Source: Topomyia yanbarensis
Taxonomy: Eukaryota > Arthropoda > Insecta > Diptera > Culicidae
Assembly: GCF_030247195.1 (NCBI RefSeq)
Contig: NC_080671.1
Coordinates: forward strand, 197,022,676 to 197,086,675
Direction: 5' to 3'
Length of the DNA stretch: 64,000 nucleotides
In this document: positions 53,981 through 64,000 of the stretch, piece after piece
How positions within the stretch are numbered: position 1 is the stretch's first letter
How the letters are laid out: every line of letters starts with the position of its first letter
The notes under the pieces: generated by a model
Told to the model about the DNA's origin: nothing
What the model saw: only the letters and a program-made list of their open reading frames with translations
Databases searched by the model: none
Made by a program: the position numbers and the translations under genes

Positions 53981-56900
53981 TTAGTGTTTTTTTCTCAACA
54001 ACGAAATATTAGGATGTTTCATGAAGTGGGTTTCAAACGATCCTTTTACATAGGTCTGCACGAAGTCGAGCTCTTGTTTGTTGGCTTCGAATAGTTTGTT
54101 TGATTGCATTTGGTCATGACGTTTGCAGTGTTCCTTCTCCAAGGCGGAAGATTTAATTTGCTCGTTCAGCATTTCGCGGTATTTCTTCACTTCTAGCTTT
54201 GCCCTGTTATCCGCTTCAACAGTTGCCTGATGATACTGCTCATACATTTCCCGTTCACGTATCCCCTCTTGCAGTTTCTGTTCGCGTTGACGGCGTCGTT
54301 GATCTTCCATCTCCGCTATTTGCTGTCGTTGTATATCGTAAACTTTCTGAAATGACGAAAAAGATATTTTATCATAAGCTTGAATTGTTTTGTGATCAAA
54401 TTAATCCTACATCAGCAAGTCCCCAACGCTTCTGCATTGCCTTCTTGCACACATCTATTGCTGCTTTATCACTTTCCTGGCGTGCTTCATGGATTAACTG
54501 AAACATAAATTATGAATTACTAGGATATGTTAACGCCTCTGGCAAGAGTCACGCAGAGTAACCAAGCCCCAAGATACGTTGAAACCGTTGAACATTTATT
54601 ATGAAGTCTATATCGGACAGTCCTGTGTTTTTATTATATTATGGCGATACAATAAACGCTGCTCCGGGCTAACAAAGGACATTGGTGGCTGATAATTCTA
54701 GTCTATAGATGTCCGTTTTTTTAAATGACCGATACATCACTCGAGACCAATCTGTTGCTTTCGGCATTCACCTTCAGAGCCGTAGCGTGGTCGTCCAGCG
54801 CCCTTGACGGAGTCCCAGTTTTGCACCCCTTTGGTGTTTAAACCACTTTTTTCAAAAGCACCATTTAGCTAAGCCGATAGTTTTTCTAGCAGCTATTTTG
54901 TATATTTTGAATCGTGATGATATAATAAATCGACTGATATTCTTCTTTAAAAAAGGTTTAAATGAATAATCCGGTGGCAAAGCTGAATACAATTCATAAA
55001 CTACCCATACTACCAAGCGTTCAATTCTAACACATGCTCAAAAAAGGTAACTTGAGCCTTAACCTTCCGGAAATCGCGCTAGTGCACTGAGTGCATGCTG
55101 CTCTGAACATCATCTTAAAGCAACTGCGGCTGCTCGTTCAGTAAGCCATTTGCGCGACTTCCGGCGGGTTAGCAACATGCAGGATGACCATCTCGAAAAA
55201 CAACAGTTACGAACAACGGTGCATCAAGTGACTTGAACGATTGGACCGTGCCACCGGAATCAAAGCGGTGCTACAAATATGCCAGGATATATTCAATCAA
55301 TCCGATCGGAGCCGAATAGTGGAGCAGGATACTTTGAAATTGTTCCTGGTTCACCGGAATGGGGTACCAGACTTTCTGAGCAACGAGTTGCTGGTTCGAC
55401 TAAAACTACTCACGAAGAGTCCCATGAGGAGGAAGTTGCAGATGTGTGTTTGGGCCGAACACTAGATCCTCTGTGCCCAGGAAAGACACGCGAGGAAGTC
55501 ACGACGGTTGAGCGGTAAGTCTGCACAAATATATCCCTTTCCTCATGCATTTTGCTTAAATTTTCGTTTGAGGGTCAACTAGCCTTTTTTAAGATTACAA
55601 AATGGTACAGCATCCTGACTTATTTTATGGAATACCCTCTCTAATTTTATAAAGTGTCGTGTCCTGACGTCCCAAAAGAATAACTTTCTCACTCAAAGTC
55701 AATCACAACTGACGAACTTTTTCCTATTCGTTTAGTTCTATCCTTCGCTCCTACAAATTCTTTGTGCTCACTCGCGCCCTTTAATTTCGTATTTTTTTCT
55801 TTCTCTGTCTCAGGTTGTTGAAGGAATTTTGTTTAAGCGTTAAATATCTATTCTGTGTGGTCTTAACCTTATCATGTTTAGCTTCCTCGATTTGACGCTG
55901 CTTCTGCACTTGCTTGGAATACTTATGGTGCTGATCGATTTGCTCCTTCAGAATTCGCTTTTGTGCCTCACGTGCCGCCTTTTCACTATCTAACTCGCGC
56001 TGCATGCCTTCGTTCAGCGTTTTCACCACGTCGCGTTCCTGGTTATCACGCTTCATCTGAAGTGCTCTGCTGGCGACTATCTGTTCACGAAGCTTTACTG
56101 CGAGGTCACTTTTTTTAATTTGTATTAGTTTATTATCGTGTCCGGAAAATAGTAGAGAAGTGCAACAAGCTTCTTGAAGTTCCGCTTTCTCCTGTTTGGC
56201 TTTAAGCGATCGTTCTTTGATCTGCTGTTGAATTTCCTGTAAGGTATTTTCTTCCATTAACATACGTTTTCTTTTTGCTTCCAATTCACGTTCGAACTGA
56301 AATATTATAATTAATAGTATAACGTATAACATTAGTTTTTCAGTAAACCTGTAGTTCGTAGCTTCTCTGCTGCACTTTTTGCCAAAGGCGATCTTCATCC
56401 AACTGGGATAAATTTTGCTTCTGTTTGTCCGCTATCTGAGCAAGCTGGCATCTTTTGGATTCTTCGTGATATTTTTGTTGAATATATGTACGAATTTCGT
56501 CACAATTTTGACTGTGAAGGAAAAAATGTCGATCAACGAATTTGAACACTAACATAGAGAATAGACTCCATATCGATCTATAATAACAAATGTATGTAAT
56601 CCCCCCCAATAAAAAATAGAAGTGGTTTAAGATACTAGAATGATATGTTATTCTCTTCGAATAACATATCATTCTAGTCTGAGACAACCCTCCCCCCCAC
56701 CGAAATATTTTGAAGAATGTCTTTTGTCTAATATTTTAAATGATATTCTTAAAATTTCATTTGCAAAATTTATCTTGTGAGAATATTTCCTTGTAGTAAA
56801 AAATTGGCAGCAGACCTCGACACCTACCGGCAAGCTGAAGTGGAAGACAAAAGCCTTTAACGTAAACTTCTTTGTTGAGTTACTTCGGCGAACAATAGAA

Positions 56901-59900
56901 TCAAATACATTGATGCGGCTGATGTAACAAGAACGATTGTGACGGCTTGGTACGTTACAATGTCACGAAAACTAGGGCCATGCAGTAGACGGCGTGCAGC
57001 TTACTGGTTAAATGAGTAGCTGCACGCTGAGCCAGAAGGCGGGCTCAGAGTGCAAGATCGGAGAGTGAGAGAGGAGCGCAAGCGATGTTTCGAGAAGGTG
57101 GGGACTCTTCAAAACGGGAGATCAAGCTCAGCAAGCCAATTGACATAAGTAGCTGTGCTGAGAAATAAACGCCAATCCCTGGGGAACGCGTACTGAGTCG
57201 TCATGACGAAGACGTCAACACCAGCTGAAATATACCCGGGTAAGCTGAACATAATCGTTGAGGGTCTCTTCCCGAATCACGATTCAACTACCTGGTCACC
57301 GACACCGTACGGCGAAGAAGAAGGACGTAACACAGCCGAGTGGCAAGCGACTAACGACGAGCTCAAAGAAGCGTCGATGTGACTAAAATCAAATAAAACC
57401 CTCGGTCCGGATGGAATACCAACCGTGGCGCTGGAAGCTGCTGTCCTGGCATATCCGAACATGTTCAAGATGCTATTGCTGAAGTCTTTAGACGATGGTA
57501 ATCCCCGACATGAGGAAGGTACAGACACTGATGTTGCTGCCAAAGTCAGGGAAGTCACCGGACCATCCAGCCTCGTATAGACCAATTCCGCAGCGTGGCA
57601 TAAAAATGAGCCAAATCGTGAAGAGCTACTTCCAGAGTAGCGCACTGCTGTACCAAACGAACAAAGAGCAGAAGGCAATGCGAGTCGCCGCGGGCGTTCC
57701 TCAGGGCTCCATTCTATGTCCAACTCTTTGGAATGGGATGTACGATGGGGTCTTAACACTGCGGCTGCCAAAGAAAGTGAAAATCGTGGGTTTCGTGTAC
57801 GACGTGTCACTAACGGTGATGAGTGAGACACTTGAAGAAATGGAGATGTCGGTGACGGAGACAATTGATACGATCGAGAGCTGGATGAACGGGTCAAGCT
57901 GCAAATAGCTCACCACAAGACGGATTTGTTGTTGGACAGCAACTGCGTATACAGATCACCGTCGAAGGGCATGTGCTTGCATCGAACTGTGCACTGAAGC
58001 AATTTGGAGTGATAATCGACGACTGATTGAGCTTTAACAACTACGTTGATAACACCAGCGAAATGTCGGTCCATTATCTAGTGTTTCGTCATCGATACTG
58101 CGATATGGGGCTCCTGCTTAGGGTGCGGCGCTGAAAACCAAGTGGAACCGCGAAAAGCTGAACAGGACACTTCGACTGCTGGTCGTACGAGTTGCGATTG
58201 CGTACCGGAGGCAGTATGCCTCATCGCCGAGATGATCCCCATCCGCATCACCCTCACGGAGGATAACAAGTGCTAAAATCAATGCAACGTCAGAAACGTG
58301 AGGAAGATGATGAGAATCTATTCGATGGTGACGTGGCAGCAGGAATGGGACAATACGGAGAAAGGAAAGTGGACCTGCCGGCTCATCCAAACCTGTCGAC
58401 GTGGGTAAAATAGAAAGCACGGAGAGGTGAAATTCCACCTGAAACAGCTCCTGCCGAGCCACGGTTGCTGAGGGAGTATCTTCATCGGTGTGGGTACGCA
58501 ACGTCAACACTGTGCCCGGAGTGTAAGAACGTCGAGGAGACGCCGGAGCATTTTTGAATGTCCGGGGTTTGAAGTCTTTGAATGTCCGAGGAGAGTATTT
58601 AAATGTCCGAGGTTTGAAGTGACGCGTAGGGAGCTACTTAAAACGGGACGACCGGACATCAATCCGGATAATGTAGCCTACAGAATGACAAGTGACGTAA
58701 AGACGTGTAACGCAGTAAACATAGATAGATCATGCCCGTCTCGCAGCGAAATGGACATCGAGCAACGGTTTCGGTAGAGCAATCACCACCAGGGAACTCT
58801 CCGCAGGAATATGCTAGATCCACCGCCGAGGACTAGTCGAGTAGACTGCAACAGAGCACCGAGCATGATTCGTTGAAACGCCAGCGAACCGGACGTCACG
58901 CTCCATCCGGAATCGCCAGACCGACCACGGCACCTCACCGGTTGTTCCAATAGAAATATAGCGAAAACCAAAGAAGAATTGATATTGGAAGAACTTTTTT
59001 CGCCAGGGAACTCTTCGTCAGCGTAAGCTAGATTCACCGCTGGAGACTAGACTGAGTAGACAGCGACGAGAACCACTAGTCGCGGGTCATCGGCGCACTA
59101 GTGCACCGGACACCCTGCTTCACCAGAATCGCCAAACTGACCTTGGCACCTAGCTGATTGGCTCGATCTCGGGAGAACTACTTGTAAAGTTCTGCCGGAG
59201 CTAATCAAAAGACGTGTGATATCGTTGACGGACAGTATCGAAAGGGACCAGCTCTTGTGTTATTTGTATTGACTAGATCACATTATGCGTTACCTAAGGT
59301 TATCATATTTCAGGTGGCTGACAATACACTACACTTCTCTCGCCTGGGAATTCTCTGTCGGAGTAGGTCAGGTCCATCGTCGGGAACTAGACCGAGTTTT
59401 TCGCGAACAAGTCGAGGAGCTGAATGGATCATCAAGGAAGTAGTGCTAAATGGCCAAGAAGAGAACTAAAGGGCTTAAAGGAGTTGCGGTGCTAAATGGC
59501 ACCGGAAGTTGTGGTACTGAAATCAAATAAGAATCGGTATCGGGAGAACTTCTTTCGTCTTGGACCTCTCAGTCAGCGTACAGTCATATTCACCGCCGGG
59601 AACGACGACACACCACCAGGATAATCGCTCGATATGCGATTATATGAAAGCTCAGTCCAGATACGCGTGACAGCCGCCTATATAAATTCATAGGCTGCTT
59701 TTTCTTTGAAGCTTTTGAAAAGCACAAAGCTAGTAGAAAAATAAACAAACTTTGCAAGAGAAGATCCTCTACATTCATGTGCAATAGAGACTGATTATCA
59801 CTCCTATAGTTCGCTTATATTCGACTGTCTTATTGTCTAGTGGCTCCACTGAAATCGGCTTGCGGAGCAACTGCGGATATATTTGATGCGCCTTTCAGAC

Positions 59901-62653
59901 GCCCGCAATGTGAGATTTTATTATAAGCGCGACAATATCTTTATTTACTTTGGGACCATCCATAAATGACGTAGCATTATATGGGGGAGGGGGAGTTTTG
60001 TATTTTGTGATGATGTGTGACGACAGGGTGGTAGGGGGTCATGTCATGCTACGTAGCTTTTTTAAAGGGGAATAACTAACATGGTTTTTTATTTTTTTAA
60101 AAAAATTACGGGGTCAAGAGGGGGGAGAGTTACCGTCAAGCTACGTAATTATCAGGGGGGGTATTTAGAGGTTTGTGACGAAATGCTACGATGGGGGAGG
60201 GGGGTGTTAAAAATCACTCAAAAAATGCTACGTCGTTTATGGATGGTTCCTTTATTGTTTGGCTTCCCATTTCACTGCGATATTTGTGTTTATGTTCCGA
60301 TCACATTCTTGTATGTGAATGGTACCTCTACATTATAAGTGTACGACTATAATCTAAAGAAATAAACAAACAGACACTAATACGTTGATCGAAGTTTACA
60401 TTTAGGATTTTCGATTGATTGACACCGGTGTAGTGTAGTGCACTGGTTTTGCAATTTCTAGCAGAAGTGTCAATGGAACCCAAAGTGCAAAAATGGTGCA
60501 GTTCCAGTGCACTCCACTACAGCGGTATCAATCAATCGAAAATCGTAATTGTAATGATTTTTCCTTAACTCCGTATCTATCCCGCGTTCACTTCCCTACA
60601 TGCAAGTATGTGTTTGTGGGAGAGAATCACACAGAATCACAGAAACTATAACGAGGGGACATAAACCACGAAAGACGGCCGAAGCTAAGATCAGATGGCA
60701 ACTTGCTTATGTGTGCGTGTGAACATTTCGTTAAGTTCAGACCGATATGCAAATATATTTATTATCGTTCAGATTACAAGACTGTCGAAGCGATCGTTAT
60801 TAGGGCTAAGCTAGCGTCGGATTGACGCTAGCTCCAAATTCGGAGACACGATTTGAGTTCCTGAACAAACACCTAATCAAGCGTGATGTTCTGCAAGAGA
60901 TGTTTTGTTTAAGCTGATGAGAACAAATCTCGACAAACATACCTAGTAAAGTTCAGCTGGAAATGAACTGGAATTCTGGCTGGTTCCAGTTCGTATTCCG
61001 GCTTGTGTCACTGGAGCCGGAATAAGAACTGAAACCAGTCAGAATTCCGGTTCATTTCCGGCTGAGCTTAACTGGGTCAAATGCGGTCAGGACGAGGGCC
61101 AAGAGTAACTGTCAAATAAGATGAACAGAAAAAAATTATCCGCAGTTCCCATCCCATGGATAGAGATTAGAGAGTATTATGTCGTTTTTGATTGAAGCGA
61201 AACTGAGTCAGTTTCTAACCTCAACTGCTGTCAAAATGTATGAACTGACAGCGGTTGGGGTTAGAACCTGACTCAGTTTCGGTTTCAACGTTCAAGCCAA
61301 AACGCCATTAGGTTGATGCATTTTAAAAAATCAGCGAAATTAAATGCATTTCTTTCCATCAAAATAGAAATTCACCATGTATTTTGCGTTACGTGTAAGA
61401 CGTCAAAACCCTACAAAAGACTAGCCCTATATTCAACACAATTATGAGAATGCCGACATAAATTTGATTTTTACTATGAACTGTGTTTACCAACATTGCT
61501 TCACAGCTAAATGGCAGTGTTGGTAAACACGGCTCACAGTAAAAGTCAAAATTATGTCGACTTCGTCGGCGTGCACAGCCTCATTAAGTTGTGCATACAG
61601 ACATTTTATACACAGACTAGCGAAGTGTAAAAAATGCAGCCAAACGGACTGTCAAAAAGTGCAGCCAAACGAGCATGATGGTTTTGAGAGGGGAAGTACA
61701 AGAGGAAGCCCATGCAAAACTTATGGGAGCTTCCGTGATGCCAGTTTACATTCATGGTTGCTAATTTTACTGTTTTTCTCTCCGCAAGTCTGTTATGTAA
61801 AGTGTCTGTAGTTGTGCACGCTGACGAAGTCGACATAAGATGGACCTTTACTTTGAGCCGTATTTACAAACATTGCTTTAGCAATGTTGGTAAACACGGC
61901 TCACAGTAAAAGTCAATTTATGTCGACTTGCTGGTCTGCGTACACAGGCCAATTAAGCTGTGAAGCAATGTTTGTAAATACGGCTCACAGTAAATCAGTA
62001 ATTATGTCGACTTCGTCAGTGTGCACAGCCTAATTCAGTACAGACACTTAGACCCAATAGACTGGGGAAAAATAAATATGCGTCAATTTACGCTGAAGAC
62101 ATGAATTTTAAACTAATTAAGTCCGTTATCCCTAGTCACATACCAACATTGCCGAGCATTCTAATTCTAAAAACCTACATACATTTTTAGCTGAATCATT
62201 TTGTTCTTTAGAAATTCCTCTCTTTGACGCTCTTTGTCCTGCTTGGCAGCCAGCAATGCATTTTGTTTTTCTCTTAGTTGTTCATTTTGCTGTTTGCTAA
62301 GTATTTCGAGAACTTCCTTCTGTTGCTGTATTTCTTCAGCTTGCAATAAAGCCTTCAATCTGCAACGATTTTTTTTTAAATGAATTTTTTCCTGCGTTAT
62401 TCAATTGGCCTGACACACCTTTTTCGTTTTTCGGCCATGTACTGATCGTACGCCTGGTCGGCGGCGTCCATCTAATATGGTTTGGAATAAAATACAAGAG
62501 ATTATAACTAAGCTAGAAAATTGCATATTTAATATGCAAACAGTGATTCTTCTTGATAATATTCTCTAAAATAATTTCATGTCTTATATATCAATTACTC
62601 ACCAATTTTTTGACCTCATTTTTTATATTAATTTCAGGGTAAAATATGTTCAT
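53981..62653 (-). CDS. Coiled-coil protein with trichohyalin/plectin-homology (TPH) domain, cilia/flagella-associated type
   Basis: The seven exons are 62603-62653, 62419-62471, 62183-62359, 56349-56511, 55868-56296, 54411-54497 and 53981-54346. All GT-AG phases agree, giving 441 aa from MNIFYPEINIKNEVKKL to LLRKKH. The protein is nearly all charged helix (EKRKRLKALLQAEE, RELEAKRKRMLMEENTLQE, KKYREMLNEQIKSSALEKE). This is the pattern of TPH-domain proteins such as CFAP53, CFAP45 and MNS1 that line the inside of axonemal microtubules. Which orthologue is not decided. An alternative short intron inside exon 5 (near 56105-56175) cannot be excluded. Intron 3 (56512-62182) is filled with repeats, including a sense-opposed LINE. 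Its 3' end faces the BTB gene 210 bp away. The promoter is shared or close to that of the STIMATE homologue. Confidence 0.88.
54498..55867. other. Intron 5 of the coiled-coil gene, with a TTAA MITE
   Basis: It contains the MITE at 55065-55168. A plus-strand frame at 55241-55518 (QICQDIFNQSDRSRIVEQDT) looks faintly like retroelement coding sequence but was not identified. Confidence 0.4.
55065..55168. mobile_element. TTAA-flanked MITE (piggyBac-like), copy 2
   Basis: CCTTCCGGAAATCGCGC and GCGCGACTTCCGGCGGG are inverted, with TTAA at the left and TTAG at the right. The body shares GTGCACTGAGTGCA with the copy at 29937-30053. Confidence 0.7.
56634..56678. repeat. Perfect 20-bp-arm palindrome
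   Basis: Arms 56634-56653 and 56659-56678 are exact complements (ACTAGAATGATATG... and its inverse) around the 5-nt loop TCTTC. It lies in intron 3 of the coiled-coil gene, beside C-runs at about 56600 and 56692. Confidence 0.8.
57236..58660 (+). pseudogene. R1-type reverse transcriptase relic
   Basis: Several frames must be combined. Visible blocks are LGPDGIPTVALEAAVLAYPN, HPASYRPI, then (after a deletion) VAAGVPQGSILCPTLWNGMY, DGVLTLRLPKKVKIVGFVYD and MEMSVTETIDTIESWMNG. Next come HHKTDLLL and, near 58540, the FECP part of the C-terminal CCHC box. The catalytic FADD is altered to FVYDV. R1-clade enzymes copy the element by target-primed reverse transcription; this copy cannot. Confidence 0.75.
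58786..59630 (+). repeat. Four diverged 3' repeats of the R1-type LINE
   Basis: The phrase (C/T)AGGGAACTCTYCGTCAGCG...GATTCACCGC(C/T)GG(A/G)GACTAG and its variants start near 58786, 59007, 59341 and 59553, spaced about 210-335 bp apart. Three of the copies are followed by CCGGA...CACC...AGAATCGCCA(G/A)ACTGACC-like text. Tandem 3' repeats are known from several R1-clade elements. Confidence 0.55.
59952..60250. mobile_element. MITE with GGGACCATCCATAAATGACG ends
   Basis: GGGACCATCCATAAATGACG and CGTCGTTTATGGATGGTTCC are inverted ends, followed inward by TAGCATT/AATGCTA. Ends of this kind are very widespread in insect genomes. G-rich runs lie inside. No coding sequence. Confidence 0.75.
60406..60544. 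mobile_element. MITE with GATTTTCGATTGATTGA ends
   Basis: GATTTTCGATTGATTGACAC at the left and TCAATCAATCGAAAATC at the right are inverted. The pairing continues inward through GTAGTGTAGTGCACTGG and CCAGTGCACTCCACTAC. Confidence 0.75.
60941..61077. mobile_element. MITE with ACCTAGTAAAGTTCAGCTGG ends
   Basis: ACCTAGTAAAGTTCAGCTGG pairs with CCGGCTGAGCTTAACTGGGT. Arms extend through GAAATGAAC and AATTC(T/C)GG words. Confidence 0.65.
61179..61308. mobile_element. MITE with ATGTCGTTTT ends, copy 2
   Basis: ATGTCGTTTTTGATTGAAGC pairs with CAAGCCAAAACGCCAT. CTGAGTCAG/CTGACTCAG lies inside. Related to 36922-37175. Confidence 0.6.
61440..62045. repeat. Array of an about 80-bp module in alternating orientation
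   Basis: The module (AGTAAAAGTCAA..TTATGTCGACTTCGTC..GTGCACAGCC) appears near 61530-61600 (+), 61805-61875 (-), 61900-61960 (+) and 61990-62040 (+). CAACATTGC/GCAATGTT arms lie between. The 61604-61710 insert is the dispersed repeat also found at 37390-37499. Confidence 0.65.
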
Positions 62654-63532
62654 TTTTTCACTAAGTAGCTATTTCACTGCAATACTTCTGGCTTCTAACA
62701 AGAAATGTCAATAACTATCAATAGAATTATTCTCGTTGCCAAGTGTTTCTTGATTCCCGCTGGTCTCCATGGCTTCCATACGCCTATGCAGCAAAAGTTT
62801 AATCATCATTGTGAGACAGTTCTATACCTATCTAGTTTGACAGTCTGTCGTGATGGAACGAATTCCTGTATAGTGCTCTTCTCAAAAAAACAACGGAGGA
62901 GGAGAACCTATCGTAATTTTTTCTTCATTTAATTCGAACCGAGAGAATCATCAAAACCGAATATTTTTGAAAAGTGGAAATAAATAGTGTGTGATTAGCT
63001 CTGAAATGAGGTGCTTTTCTTAAACTATCCAGTACGATCGGAAGATCGTCAATACGGATCATTTCAGGCCAAGAAAAATGAAGGCAGTCTGGGACTTTGG
63101 ATACGAGGAAGGGTGTCAAGAAAAAGAAGAACAGCTAGAAACTGACGAGCGTGACGTCTACGATTTTGTGCCGTCTGTGACCAAGTCAGGCTCGCAAAGA
63201 AGAGAAAAATAATTGCGAGCAATACCACAGTCAACAGTGTTTAAATAAGGGCCCAAATGGTTCTTTATTAGTTTGCCATAATCATTGAGCATTTAGAAAG
63301 TGTGACCATCACCTGCCATTCGCATCCTTGAAGAAAATTGCAACCTTTGTTTAATTTCGTGGTTAAATCTGCCAAAGTTTAGACGGCGAATAAGAGAAAA
63401 AGGCAAAAGAGCGTACCGAATGAGCTTCGTAGAAAAATTATCTAACTGCATATTTACATGGTGCATACATAATAAGCACCCCGTAAGCATTCACACAGGC
63501 AATCAGTTCCCGCAACAACAACGCCACACCAA
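62654..63532. promoter_or_regulatory. Divergent intergenic region between the coiled-coil and STIMATE-like genes
   Basis: Start codons of the two genes face away from each other across 879 bp. No repeat was recognised. A shared or closely spaced pair of promoters is expected; no TATA box or initiator was convincing. Minus-strand frames at 62925-63119 and 63293-63490 lack homology. Confidence 0.45.
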
Positions 63533-63674
63533 ATGAATACCTCGACGCTTGCAGCTGTTGGCGAGGATAGCGCTGAATGGTCCACCTTGCACTGCAGCAA
63601 GGATGCATTAACCGACTTTTTCGGCTGGTTTCTACAAGGTATTCTGGCGACGCTAGCCTTCACTTGTCTGATCG
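63533..63674 (+). CDS. STIMATE: First coding exon of a STIMATE (TMEM110) homologue, partial
   Basis: From ATG 63533 to ATCG|GTAAGT the exon encodes 47 residues plus one base. It starts MNTSTLAAVGEDSAEWS, then CSKDALTDFFGWFLQGILAT and LAFTCLIG. The Cys-Ser..Ala-Leu...Phe-Gly-x-Phe-Leu-Gln-Gly pattern and the start of the first membrane helix match the N-terminus of STIMATE. STIMATE is a multipass ER protein at ER-plasma membrane junctions that promotes STIM1 activation. The rest of the gene lies beyond the window. The call rests on this exon only. Confidence 0.75.
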
Positions 63675-64000
63675 GTAAGTAGGGTTCCAGGCTCTAAGCA
63701 CAATTTCTTTGCTATATAATAGTTTGTAAGTAGGTTAAAAAAAGATCACAACGTGTTAACGCATAAAACACGAAGAATAGTAATGTGGTCTTTTCGGTAA
63801 TTAAACAAATCTCAGCAACTACGAGTAAAATGCTCCCATGAATTCGTTCAAAAAACGCTACAAATTGAATAATTTTATAAGAATGCTCGGTCAACTGCTT
63901 CGAAGGAAGACAAACTAAATTTGTTTAAACTATCCCTTTTCATAATGAAACTTGTTTTCATATTTTATACGTTTTTGCTTCCGTTAAGGGTCTCTAGTTA

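Larger units (their letters stand above)
56980..59640 (+). mobile_element. Degraded R1-clade LINE, antisense within the coiled-coil gene intron
   Basis: The left part matches the region between endonuclease and RT (AYWLNE near 56998; PGKLNIIVEGLFPNHDSTTW near 57236). RT and the C-terminal zinc region follow to about 58640. Beyond it is a 3' region of four diverged repeats starting near 58786, 59007, 59341 and 59553. Stops, frame changes and an internal deletion show it is old. Confidence 0.75.

Noticed and set aside
57277..57897. 206-codon Ser/Arg-rich minus-strand frame
   Set aside because: Antisense of the R1-type reverse transcriptase relic.

Overview
This window is eukaryotic nuclear DNA from a dipteran, most probably a culicine (Aedes-like) mosquito. 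The sequence shows short 55-90 bp GT-AG introns next to introns of many kilobases, AT-rich intergenic DNA, nested transposons, and insect-type Ty3/gypsy, jockey-clade and R1-clade elements. The species is an inference; nothing in the window fixes it.

Host genes. (a) 10468-30529 (+): a very small single-pass membrane protein (about 106 aa predicted) with three PPxY motifs; exon 1 lies 19.6 kb upstream of three tightly packed 3' exons. (b) 30590-33069 (-): nine exons of a PPWD1-type WD40/cyclophilin protein (613 aa), tail to tail with (a). (c) 52442-53770 (+): a BTB-BACK protein, almost intronless. (d) 53981-62653 (-): a seven-exon coiled-coil (trichohyalin/plectin-homology, cilia-associated type) gene of 441 aa, tail to tail with (c). 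(e) 63533-63674 (+): first coding exon of a STIMATE/TMEM110 homologue, head to head with (d).

Mobile DNA fills most of the rest. At 2497-7908 a young Ty3/gypsy element (196-bp LTRs with one difference, GCTAC target duplication) sits inside the 3' end of an older gypsy relative (1402 to about 8171). It carries two intron-like GT-AG intervals, one in the leader and one inside the RT domain. The 19.6-kb intron of gene (a) holds two hAT-like elements with 8-bp duplications (10965-13249, 15950-17748), a 1.24-kb TIR element (19309-20548), a decayed DNA transposon with long inverted ends and a transposase relic (about 20577-23643), a 5'-truncated jockey-type LINE with a 15-bp duplication (27215-28270), and several MITEs. 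Between 33.2 and 38.1 kb lie nested MITEs and a 1.6-kb TA-flanked transposon.

From 38118 to 49806 there is a second Ty3/gypsy element with 1.1-kb LTRs. Its gag and pol ORFs are joined by a textbook A-AAA-AAC slippery site. Its pol carries an in-frame 1884-bp tandem duplication of RT/RNase H/integrase. The coiled-coil gene's large intron holds a decayed R1-clade LINE, a perfect 20-bp-arm palindrome and several MITEs.

The most distinctive observations are the intron-bearing gypsy element, the duplicated pol module, and the tiny PPxY membrane protein. No tRNA, rRNA or CRISPR feature was seen.
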